A model generated the notes under the pieces. That model searched no databases and was not told the origin of the DNA. It saw only the letters and a list, made by a program, of their open reading frames with translations. A DNA stretch of 15,887 nt from Byssochlamys sp. IMV 00236 (lineage: Eukaryota > Ascomycota > Eurotiomycetes > Eurotiales > Thermoascaceae), in the NCBI GenBank assembly GCA_001931875.2, contig MSJH02000387.1:1-15887 (forward strand). The letters run 5' to 3'. Shown here piece by piece: positions 1 through 8,621 of the stretch; within the stretch, counting starts at the first letter, position 1, and every line of letters begins with the position of its first letter. A program made the position numbers and the translations under genes.

Positions 1-222
1 TTTTTTTTTTTTGGGTCAACAGGGTTTAGAACATTACAATCACACATGATTCACAACAAAAAAGCACATCAAAGCTTGTTTAGTGTGATATGAGCTAATA
101 TGATAGAAAAACTACATGTGATAGCAACATCAGATCCCACGCGAGGAAAAAAAAAATGCTATACTCGCAAAAAGAAGAAGAAAAAAATAGAGCTAAGAAA
201 ACATTTTGAACAAACATAAAGT

Positions 223-228
223 TTTATT
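223..228 (-). terminator. Candidate polyadenylation signal of the KilA-N gene
   Basis: AATAAA read on the minus strand, about 65 nt beyond the last stop of the KilA-N/APSES frame. The rest of 1-293 is AT-rich, has a 12-nt T run at its left edge, and shows no ORF. Confidence 0.4.
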
Positions 229-293
229 AAATTATATGCAAAATCTATACAAATATTTACAAAGAGAGTCGAGGTAAGGACCACCTAGTAGCC

Positions 294-1926
294 TCAAAGG
301 ACGTGGAAGATTTTATTTCCGGCCCTCACCTTGATTGGCAAGAATCGGTTTTTTAAAAAGTCCTTGGGACAGCGACCACCATGTTGGGAGAGGCATTGTA
401 GAGCAATACCAGCCTCGACTCTCTCAATTACGTCTTGCTCCTGTGACGTCAATCTTGCTGGCACAGGTAGAGGAGAAGGAACAGAAGAAGAAGGGCCAAA
501 GAGAGGGATTATTTCAGCGACAGCAGCTGATGTCTCTTGTTGATCGCTGCCGCTGTCCACCGCCTCAGGAATGACCTAAAGCGATGGACGAGAACCACAA
601 TGACAGAAAGACTCGCGATGCATCCCCTTTTCAATTATTTTTGCGGTTGGAAAGGATGCCAAGAAACCAGAAGAGCCATAGGTGAACGCACCACTCTTCT
701 CACCTTCGAAGCCTGAAATAACCATTGGTGGGAGAGTGACTCGCACTGAGGAAGGCAAACCCAACCAGGAAAAAGCAGAGGGAACGACCAAATAGCAGTC
801 TTCTTCCTCGTCGTCGTTCAACAGACTTTGTGTCGACATGCAGTGACGGCGACGACGAGAAAGGACGGAAGGAGAAGCACAAGAGGAAGTAGAGGAATCA
901 GGAGAAGAAGAGGCAAGATAAGGGCTTCCAGACGAAACACGGGGAGCATGAGAAGCGCGAACACGAGCCACACTACCAGCTGTGCGGCAAGCAGCACCAT
1001 CATCTGCAGGGGAAACAAGTTGACCACGCCCACCAGAAGCAGAAGGGCAAGAGGCAGAAGACAAAGAACGTTCTTTTTGTCGTACTGAACGACGAGGAGT
1101 GGAAGCCTTTTCATAAGGGCTAAAGCCCTTTGCGTTTCTTGTAACGCATGAGCGAGCAAGACGGGAACGTGAACCAGGAAGAGCAGAAGCAGAAGCGGGA
1201 GAAGAAGAAGAAGCAGCAGAAGAAGAGACGCTTGCCTTGGTATGGTGACCTCTTACGCCAGAGGCAGAAGAAGCTCTACCACGAGAAGGACGAGAAGAAC
1301 GAGTGGCCAAGCCAGGAGAAACCTGAGAATCCTCAGGGATAGGAGCAGAGCCCACCTTCAAACTTCCAAATCCAGGATGACTAGGAGGGCAGCAGTCAAT
1401 AGGGAACGATTTCCCAAAAAGAGGAACCAGATCAAACCTGAGAGCCCAGATGTTCTTCATGCAAAGTTCCTTTGCGCTTTCAAAAGGCATCCTAAATAAA
1501 ATAAAATAAAAGAAGCGTTAGTAAAAATCAAAGCTACGATTCATCCATGATCTTACCAAGTGCCTTGGATGGCGAGGCAGCCGCCTCTAACCTTCTTCAC
1601 ATGAAGGTTAGGGTTTTCAGCGATGATCTTCGCGATGTCGGTCTTGCTGTTACCCAACGCCTTTCAGATTCCAGTGAAATGGACCAGCCCATTTTCGCTA
1701 TCCCAAAGGATAAGGTGGCCATTTGATTCAAGCTGGAAGACTATATTAAAGAATCAAACAAATGTTAGCTACAGTTAAGCTAGAATACTCTTTATATACC
1801 TGGTATGGCACCTCTGGAATTTTGTGAGGTCGCATACGTAGCAGCCTTGATAACCAGTTGGAAGCGGCGAGGTAAAGGAACGTATGGGTGATATTTTGCT
1901 GTTTGTTTTTGTTGTTGAATTTTCAT
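294..1926 (-). pseudogene. KilA-N/APSES-domain DNA-binding protein, interrupted by two in-frame stops
   Basis: Seen: start codon at 1926-1924 and three exons (1926-1800, 1740-1557, 1491-294) joined by GT-AG introns of 59 and 65 nt, both with CTAAC-type branch sites. Across these joins the frame gives a KilA-N/APSES fold, with motifs such as RGAIPVFQL, VHFTGI, KALGNSK, KKVRGG, AIQGTWMPFESAK and LVPLFG, over about codons 40-150. A long Ser/Ala/Arg-rich low-complexity middle follows, then a conserved-looking tail (codons about 450-500, QEQDVIERVEAG to FLPIKVRAG). The frame is broken by TGA at 1666-1664 (codon 68, between GI and KALGNSK, where the family normally has Trp) and by TAG at 578-576 (codon 409). 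It resumes in the same frame after both. Known: APSES proteins bind DNA (fungal Xbp1/StuA) or act at the nuclear envelope (Bqt4). Inferred: a recently decayed gene. A single-base assembly error at either stop is the main alternative. Confidence 0.82.
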
Positions 1927-3131
1927 AATAAGATTGTATTAACGAAGATAGGCTGTAGGTATATCTCGTATTATATTGAATAAAATGAATAAATATACGA
2001 ATGGATGGAAGTGAATTGTTGTGGATATAGTAATCGCTATGGATATAAATTGGGTAAAAGAAAGTGGTATATATGCTGTAAGATATACGCTTGAATGAAT
2101 CATGAAGAATATGGATGAGTGTTGAATAAAGCTTTGAGCTTGAATATATAAAAATTGAATTAGAAGATATGAATAAAAAGATATAATAATCGCTGTGAAA
2201 ATAGGTTTTAAAAGCAAAATAAAAAAAAGTATATAAAAAAAGAATAAAATGAGGAAAAGATGAAAGAAAAAAGGTTGAAAATGGACCTTATTTATAAATT
2301 GCAAATCGTTACATCTATGATTGTTTTCGGAGGCGCGCCGAAATAAACAAAATAATAAAAGGGGTCAAGATCCACTAAGGGAATACAAGCAAGCTTTGAA
2401 TAAAAGAGCTAAAAATGTTTAAACAATTCTTTTTTTAGTAAAGGCGTGTTACCTGCCCACTTTATGAAATGAAAGTGGTATCCGCATGAGATAAGGTGTG
2501 TTCTGATTTCCATTAAAGGCTAAAGAAAGTTCAGCCTCCTGCCCGAGTCTTTTTTAACTTTTACACGGAAACTTACTCTGTCTTACCTGCCTAAAATGAT
2601 AATTGCCAACCTATCCCCACTCGTCATATCTTGTAGTATCTGGTGTCGCATGCAGACACGTTGGTCATTACTAGCTGCTACTCCATAAAAAAGTGTATGG
2701 TTGAAAGCGACAAACGGTCGCTAAGGAGGCTCCAAAACGTCTCCAAGCAGAAAGAAGAGACAATAAACGCACAGAAATCAGCTCCCATCGTTTCATAGTA
2801 TGTTTATCAGTTGACTTTGTGTGACAACAGCTTATAAAAGGATGATTTTTTTTTTTTGTTATGACTTAAAGAAATAGTTAAGGTTTGGTAATATTGAACT
2901 TGGCTGTAAAAGAGTCAGCGTATTTTTCATCACCAATGTATGTTTCCTTGAAAGAAAGTCTGTTAATATTTGTCCCAGAGAACAAATACAAGGAAGGATA
3001 ATATATATGCTTTAATCACCTTGCTGGTTTATTGAGCGAAAACTAAAATAATTTGTTCCCTGGTTATCAATAGCGAATGTTATTACTAAGGAAAAAAGGG
3101 TTAGGAATATTATTCTTCCCCAGAGATATAT
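1927..3131. other. AT-rich gap with no supported gene
   Basis: Upstream of the KilA-N gene and downstream of recombinase relic A. The long minus-strand frame at 2304-1939 translates to Phe/Ile/Leu-rich low-complexity sequence, as AT-rich DNA does by chance, and I do not call it. Small structures seen: an imperfect palindrome at 2325-2343 (TTTCGG and CCGAAA arms around GGCGCGCC), a CACTTT/AAAGTG hairpin near 2460, and a GCGAC/GTCGC hairpin near 2708. No tRNA, rRNA or further conserved exon recognised. Confidence 0.6.
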
Positions 3132-4003
3132 CTAGTCAAAATTCGACTCGGCATTATAAAATGTATCCTGCTCTTCTACTGGATCCTGTAAAGCAATGTT
3201 TATAAAGTCGATGAGTGATAAATGTTCTCGTCGATAGTGATTGTGGAAAACATCTGAGGAGGACCAGTTGCCGAGTGTGACTATATCTTCAACAGAGATA
3301 CCAGAACGGAGGGCTAGTGAAGAAGCAAGTGAACGGAGGTTTACACGAAGTTTGTTTGTCGACATTTGTATAAATCGTCGTATCCACGAGCTAATGGTAG
3401 TGACTTTGACTATTTACGTTGTGTTGTTACTGTTGACAAATAGAGACGCAGCTGAAGGAGAAGGGGGCAGCAAGGAAATTCGAGTACGTAAGTAAATGAA
3501 CGTAGTGACAGGACATAAAGTTGGGTTGGCATGGCTAGAGACGCGAAAAGGTTTGATAATACGCTGACCACCACGTTTTTCTTTGGGTGCCACTATATTG
3601 AACGAAAGAAAGCGTTGATTGTTTTCTTCAGTAATACTGGCAGTGGCGAAATCAATACGATGGAGATCGGATGGTCGTAAGAAATTAGCCATACCTAGTA
3701 AGAACGCGAGCTTTTGTTGTATGCGTGATAAATGTGTCGATGACGCACCGAATTCAATTTGTTGTATTTCCCGAAGGGTAAGTTGTAGGTTGATTGTTGG
3801 ACGGTGTAAAGGCTAGGGGGAACTTTGGCTGTGATGGAATGCACGAGAGTATGTACCAATCTACTCATTCAAATACCATCAGGATTGTGATGTAAGTGTG
3901 CAATCGCTGAACGGAAGAGGCGAAGCGTTGTGTGTGGGTATCCTCTGGATTCGAACATTGCAGAAAGAAAATTAGCCATATAGGTCTCCGTGAAGTTGGT
4001 CAT
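3132..4003 (-). pseudogene. Tyrosine recombinase relic A (Crypton/DIRS-type integrase), broken
   Basis: Seen: from 4003, a piece with the look of the second half of a core-binding domain (MANFLSAMFESRGYPHTTL, then RSAIAHLH). Next comes catalytic box I (LAFLLGMANFLRPSDLHRID, about 3710-3640), a central part (VAPKEKRGG, then HANPTLCPVTTF), and box II (RVNLRSLASSLAL, then VTLGNWSSSDVFHNHYRRE, about 3345-3230) with the C-terminal Tyr in HYRRE. Breaks: TGA at 3871-3869, a one-base frame change near 3805-3830 (by comparison with the LHRP stretch of relic B), and TAA at 3416-3414. Known: this family cuts and rejoins DNA to move Crypton and DIRS/Ngaro-like elements. No reverse transcriptase or RNase H is nearby, which fits a Crypton or a decayed DIRS. 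The N-terminal half of the core-binding domain is not recognisable upstream. Confidence 0.83.
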
Positions 4004-4589
4004 TTATATGTCTTGCTCTTGATAAGATGATTTCGTATGTGAAAGCGAAAATAGAAGGCGACTCAAGCTTCTAGTGTTTTTGTAAGTTACTATTGAGATT
4101 CTTGTGGTAAAGAAAGCCCTTTGTTTGATATGTGTAACATCGATCGGTCTAAGGAACAATGGAGCGGATCTAGAACTAAATGTAACGACGATACAAGATT
4201 CATTACCCAACGGAACACTTCTTTCCACCAATTCTGAATCTTCCCATTAAGCTTCCCATCTTAACATTCTCATTACTAACAACCTTTCCTTTACTCCTCC
4301 TTCTATCACTACGGCTATCATCATTATCTTCCAATTCTACAATCTTTTAATAAAATCATTTAGACACGACAGCTAACAATTCAATTTACCTTTCTCTTGA
4401 CTAATATAAGTGTAAAAATCAGTCAACTACTTGCTTTTTTCCCTTTCCTTTCTATCCAACCTTCCTCTTACAACATCCCTTATAATATTCACATCACTTC
4501 TATAAAGAACGACTGTCCTCATTTACAAGATCGATTGGTGGCATTATCTTCAAAACGTGGAGCACGTAGAAGGCCTCCTGCAGTAGTTG
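4004..4589. other. Spacer between recombinase relics A and B
   Basis: Pyrimidine-rich on plus, especially 4240-4500. A 75-codon minus-strand frame (4231-4004) runs in frame into the start of relic A, separated only by a TAA. It may be the unrecognisable N-terminal part of the same recombinase, but it matches no motif I know. Nothing else supported. Confidence 0.5.
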
Positions 4590-5517
4590 TTAATTCTTGA
4601 TTGGAATATGCAGTGCGGAGAGCCTCCAAATGGATAGTTTCCACTGCGGAAGCAGGAGCCATGGTACTGGCGCGGCGGTTGTCTGAATATCCTCTTGAGC
4701 CAGAAACGGAGGTGACTGTATTGCAAGCGATTGTAGAAGAGGGAACCAAAGGACAGTCGGCCAGTAGGGAGCTACTAGCGTCAGAATCTCGCTTTCAGCA
4801 GAAACCATACCTTGCCGAAGGTCACAACGATGCATATCCGAAGGACGGAGAAAACCAATGATAGCCAAAAGAAAACAAACCTTCCTTGTCAGACGAAGAG
4901 TCGAGATAGCGTCATTTGATTCCCATTGCTGATTGCGCGTGAGGTTAGGAGAGATATCATACATGGGGCGATGAAGGGATACGGCAGAGGTAGCATTTAG
5001 TTTGCTGAAGAATTGGTGAAAGGTGGGATCGTCCGTGGTTACTGACTTTTGCTTCTTCATAAAAGTTTAAGATGACAACATGATATGTATGACAGGTCGA
5101 AGCGGACCAACCCAAGTGATGATGACCATATGCGAGGTAGTTTACAATGATAGTAGGATTAGGTGCGAACGGATCATGTCGATGTAGCCCACACCAAGAC
5201 AAAAAGTTGCGCTGAATTTTGTTGTATTGCTTCTGCGACGTGCTTGCTTCAGCGTTCAAAAAGATACTTACAGCATTCCGACCGTAGCCTTTTGCTGTAA
5301 GCCGCTGGCATTTATGTTCCAAGCCAACATGTTCCGCTTGTCGTTCTTCAGTAAAACGATGTCTTGTTGTTCTGGTGCTGATAGAATCATGTGGTTGGGA
5401 ATCATTAGCTGTGGTATCTTGGACAAGCTGCTGAGGAGTGGAAAACACAGGGCGCTCGACCAGTTGGGTATTATGACGGCTGCTGGTATCGTTTACCGCT
5501 GCAGATGCTGAAGACAA
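4590..5517 (-). pseudogene. Tyrosine recombinase relic B, frameshifted and truncated
   Basis: Seen: ATG at 5517 opens a polar N-terminus, then a SAM-like core-binding domain of about 80 residues (KGYGRNAVSIFLNAE, QYNKIQRNFLSWCG, PTIIVNYLAYGHHH). That frame runs to 4957, but near 5060 the family-like sequence switches to another frame (SAVSLHRPMYDIS, then box I CFLLAIIGFLRPSDMHRCD near 4870-4830). After SEILTLVAP (about 4790) this second frame loses similarity and ends at 4590. A third frame at 4749-4519 carries RRASTMAPASAVETI, which may be a displaced box II. Clearly related to relic A around SLHRP and FLRPSD, but diverged, so they are separate insertions rather than one split gene. Inferred to be inactive. 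Coordinates of the decayed C-terminal end are approximate. Confidence 0.72.
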
Positions 5518-6331
5518 CGAGACATTCCTTCTTCCATCATTTTAAAAGGCCCCTTTGAAAAAATGCATTATCGTCCTCGCTTTCCATATAAGATAGTCTC
5601 TGTCGGCATATTCTAGCTCTGTACCTACTCCTCATATACCAATAACAATTTCTTCACCTCCCCGGTTATTTTCATGTGCTTCATGATTTATTGCCTCTAC
5701 TAGCTCCTATTGTCATCCACAAGGTCCACACTTTATCCGTTACAGCCTCAATATCGTTTCTATAACATTGTAAGCATCCTGTTATCTCATATCTCTGTTT
5801 TAATATGTTTCACTCTTTTTGCTCGCCATTCATAGTCATCACACATAATGTTATCATTAGCCATTATCAAGTGCCAATTATCCTCTATTTGTTGTACATA
5901 TTCTTTATATTATACATGTCTATAACATTTTCACTTGCAAAAATACTGACATAGTGATAAAATGAATGGCGATTGTTGATAACGTAGAAGGTATGAAGTA
6001 GTGCTGAATATATTACTCGTCGTAGTGGTTTGTGATAAAAGTATACATGGCCACTCTTATAATGATGTTGATGTTAAGAATCACTGTTTGTATTTATAAT
6101 AAACAAACCCTTGTCTTCAATAAATACTTTGTTAAATAAGAACCAAGCATGCAAATAAGAAGAAGGGGAAAAGAAAAATTCATAGTTTGTATAACATGGT
6201 TTTTGACAATGAAGGTTGAGGCAACTATGTCATTCTTGTTGCCTTCTGAGTACAAGTCGCAAGATGATAAAAAGAAACCCAGTTCATCTGCTTACACCTC
6301 ATGGAAGAGGGATCCGGTATCATAGAGTACT
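5518..6331. other. Intergenic stretch, no supported gene
   Basis: From 5580 to 5900 it is C/T-rich on plus; after that it is AT-rich. Plus-strand AATAAA-like hexamers lie near 6098 and 6119. A 58-codon plus-strand frame (6149-6325, containing MSFLLPSEYKSQDD) ends 6 bp before the tail-to-tail NTAQ1 stop. It faintly recalls SOUL haem-binding proteins, but no upstream exon or start context supports it. Confidence 0.5.
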
Positions 6332-7122
6332 TTATTCATACATCATAATTCCTGCCAATGCAAACATTTCTTCACTAGATATTACTTTTCCATACTTATC
6401 AATTGAGCTTTCCTTCATTGAAATATAACTATCCAGATTCATCTTTTGTTGATCCTTAGAGACAATAGGATCATACTTTGGTGGTTCAGAATGATACATT
6501 CCATCAGCTCCTATCTATTATTATTTTGTCATGATAAGTATATCGTCTGTATATGTAATGACTTACCATATGTGATCTGTCAGAAGCAAAATAGTATAGA
6601 TAGCTCCTTGCTGGTATTAAACGAAAGTATCTTTTTTATATTTAAGTTGGCTTATCTACAATATATTCAATCATTTACCTTTCATATTTGCTTTGTAGAA
6701 TGAGTTGTGGTTTAAATGATTCCATCATATACTCTTTAGCTTTACATGGAAAGGGAAGTTTGGTATCAAAATCATAAACAAATAAGCCATTATCACTACT
6801 AAACAGCAGAATAACATGATAATCCTACACTCTGGTTAAATACATGTCTATGATCTCAATCTCTATTTTCTATTACCCAAATAATCGGATAATCATCCAC
6901 ACATGATTTCTGTGCCCACATTGGTATCTACAATACAAAGGTTTGTATTTTATATATTATATATACAACCAAGCTCACCTTTCGTTCATCATTGCTTATG
7001 AACACAACAGTGAATTTATCCAATATCTCTGGATAATTTTCATCTATTTCTTTGCAGAGCATATAAATATTTTCCTCACAGTAGCATTTGGTATATACAC
7101 ACTTGTCCTTTTCGATCATCAT
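6332..7122 (-). CDS. NTAQ1: Protein N-terminal glutamine amidohydrolase (WDYHV family), five exons
   Basis: Removes the side-chain amide of N-terminal glutamine to give glutamate, the first step feeding Gln into the Arg/N-degron route; expected in cytosol or nucleus. Exons on minus: 7122-6979, 6927-6877, 6824-6679, 6630-6567, 6514-6332, giving 195 residues (human protein 205). All four introns are GT-AG, 48-52 nt, and splicing restores a single frame. Seen: CYCEEN with the catalytic Cys at 15, FISNDERK, then WDYHV formed exactly across an exon join (W65; D66-Y67-H68-V69, His68 catalytic), YDFDTKLPFPC with Asp83 as third triad member, and the late signatures FRLIPARSY, SDRSHM, EPPKYDPI and MNLDSYISM. 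A second ATG directly follows the first and could also start translation. The stop codon lies inside an AATAAA (6336-6331). Not seen in track form as one ORF because of the introns; identity is firm from triad and order of motifs. Confidence 0.95.
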
Positions 7123-7262
7123 GTGGGGAAATAAAAGAAAAGGATGTCAAAAAAGGAAACCAACTTTGAAACCAAATAAGCAGTCACAGTAGTCGAATTT
7201 TGCCTCTTCTAAAAAAGTCTTGTCTTTTTTCATAAAACTTTTTTCTCCTTGATTACTTCAAC
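7123..7262. promoter_or_regulatory. Shared divergent promoter region of NTAQ1 and IMP4
   Basis: Only 140 bp separate the two start codons on opposite strands, so both promoters and both 5' leaders must lie here or overlap the neighbour. AT-rich, with a T-run segment at about 7206-7245. No canonical TATA box is evident. Bidirectional use is inferred from the geometry. Confidence 0.6.
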
Positions 7263-8460
7263 ATGGTACGGATCAAACGGCATAATATATCAACAATGAC
7301 TCATTATATTATAGATTCGTAGAAATACCCGTCTTCGTAGAGAATATCTTTATAAAAAGTCCTTGGAACAAAAGGAACAGTCAACATTTGACCGTAAACA
7401 AAAGATCAAGGAAGCGATCGAACGTAAGAAGAGAAAACAGAACAGACCCTTGATCAAGACACTAACTATTATATATATATATATATAGAGGGAAAGACGC
7501 TTCCAACTGAATTAAGAAAAATGGATAAAGGGTCAAAAGAAGATTTTGGTTATGATCAAGCACAAGAAGGTAAGCATACACACAATTATGAAAAAGAGCA
7601 TTCTTATTGATCTTGATTCGATCAGCTCCATCAACACATGAGGACGATGAATATGCTCGCGCTGGAGTATACGATCCAAAGATTTTAATCACGACATCAA
7701 GAGATCCTAGCAGTCGTCTACAACAGTTTTCAAAAGAAATGCGTCTTATTTTCCCCAACTCCCAGCGTATTAATCGTGGTGGTCATGTGATGAAGGAAAT
7801 TGTGGAGGCTTGTAGAGCGAATGAAGTGACAGATCTTATCATTCTGCACGAACATCGTGGTCAACCAGGTAAAAGAAGAAGAGAAAGAAACAATTAGGTT
7901 TTGGATAAACTAAACAGATACTGGGTAGATGGTATGGTCGTTTGTCACTTTCCATATGGTCCAACAGCTTACTTTTCTCTACATAACGTTGTGCTTCGTC
8001 ATGATATCAAAGATCAAGGAACGGTATCTGAAGCATATCCACACTTGATATTCAACAACTTCAACTCAAAATTGGGTGCAAGAGTAAGTGAAAGAAGATA
8101 CGGATAAGAAGAGAAGGATTAACATCATTATAGATTACAAACATCTTGAAATATTTATTCCCTGTTCCAAAAGATGATTCAAAACGAGTGATGACCTTTG
8201 CAAATGATAATGATTATATTTCATTTAGACATCATGTGTTTGTGAAAACAGGAAATCAAGTAGAACTAGCAGAAGTTGGACCACGATTCGAAATGAGACG
8301 TAAGTTGTTGATGTTTGATATTGGAGTGAATACTGATATTGAATATATATATATAATAGCATATGAAATCAGATTAGGTACAGTTGACCTGACAGATGCG
8401 GATGTTGAATGGCAATTGGCTGCTTATACCAGAACTGCAGCAAGAAGAGTAGCACTATAG
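7263..8460 (+). CDS. IMP4: IMP4, U3 small nucleolar ribonucleoprotein (Brix domain), seven exons
   Basis: Component of the U3 snoRNP/SSU processome (with IMP3 and MPP10) that prepares 18S rRNA in the nucleolus. Exons: 7263-7265, 7315-7423, 7489-7569, 7626-7868, 7929-8083, 8134-8299, 8360-8460; total 285 residues, close to yeast and human IMP4 (about 290). The first exon is just the ATG; exon 2 then gives [18 protein letters not shown], the family's conserved basic N-terminus, which decides the start. The Brix domain runs from about residue 83 to 265: [90 protein letters not shown], then YEIRLGT and DADVEWQL near the end. All six introns are GT-AG and 49-65 nt; two contain long AT dinucleotide runs. 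An AATAAA at 8499-8504 fits the 3' end. Confidence 0.97.
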
Positions 8461-8498
8461 ATACAAACGATTTTTTTTTCTTTCATTGATTTTTGTAA

Positions 8499-8504
8499 AA
8501 TAAA
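8499..8504 (+). terminator. Candidate polyadenylation signal of IMP4
   Basis: AATAAA 39 nt after the IMP4 stop and about 118 nt before the next start codon, in a T-rich context. Confidence 0.5.
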
Positions 8505-8574
8505 TTTAATCACTGTAACATCAATCGGGAAGGAAGCCATCATTTACCTTTTATGTCGAACAAAAAGACTTAAA

Positions 8575-8584
8575 TATATAAAAG
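8575..8584 (+). promoter_or_regulatory. TATA-like element of the short-chain dehydrogenase gene
   Basis: TATATAAAAG lies 38-47 nt before the proposed ATG at 8622, the best core-promoter-like sequence in the 161-bp gap after IMP4. Its closeness implies a very short 5' leader if it is used. Confidence 0.4.
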
Positions 8585-8621
8585 GAGAAAGGGGAGAAGG
8601 CAGATTATTTGATAAAATAAA

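Noticed and set aside
576..720. An intron ending at the ctttag of the TAG stop (578-576) that would rescue the KilA-N frame
   Set aside because: The available donor (gtgagaag, 128 nt upstream) gives the wrong phase and runs into a stop; a 23-nt alternative is too short. An in-frame nonsense codon is simpler.
818..1159. Minus-strand Leu-rich frame and the plus-strand Lys/Arg-rich frames over the same stretch
   Set aside because: Shadows of the Ser/Ala/Arg-rich repeat part of the KilA-N frame, which alone is tied to conserved exons.
1939..2304. 121-codon minus-strand frame rich in Phe, Ile, Leu and Tyr, like a membrane protein
   Set aside because: Low-complexity translation of AT-rich DNA directly upstream of the KilA-N start; no start context, motif or splice support.
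3366..3416. A short intron removing the TAA in recombinase relic A
   Set aside because: The only GT-AG pair would make a 29-nt intron, far below the 48-67 nt seen in the window.
6149..6325. 58-codon plus-strand frame with MSFLLPSEYK, faintly like SOUL haem-binding proteins
   Set aside because: Too short, no upstream exon carrying the rest of the domain, and tail to tail with NTAQ1 within 6 bp.
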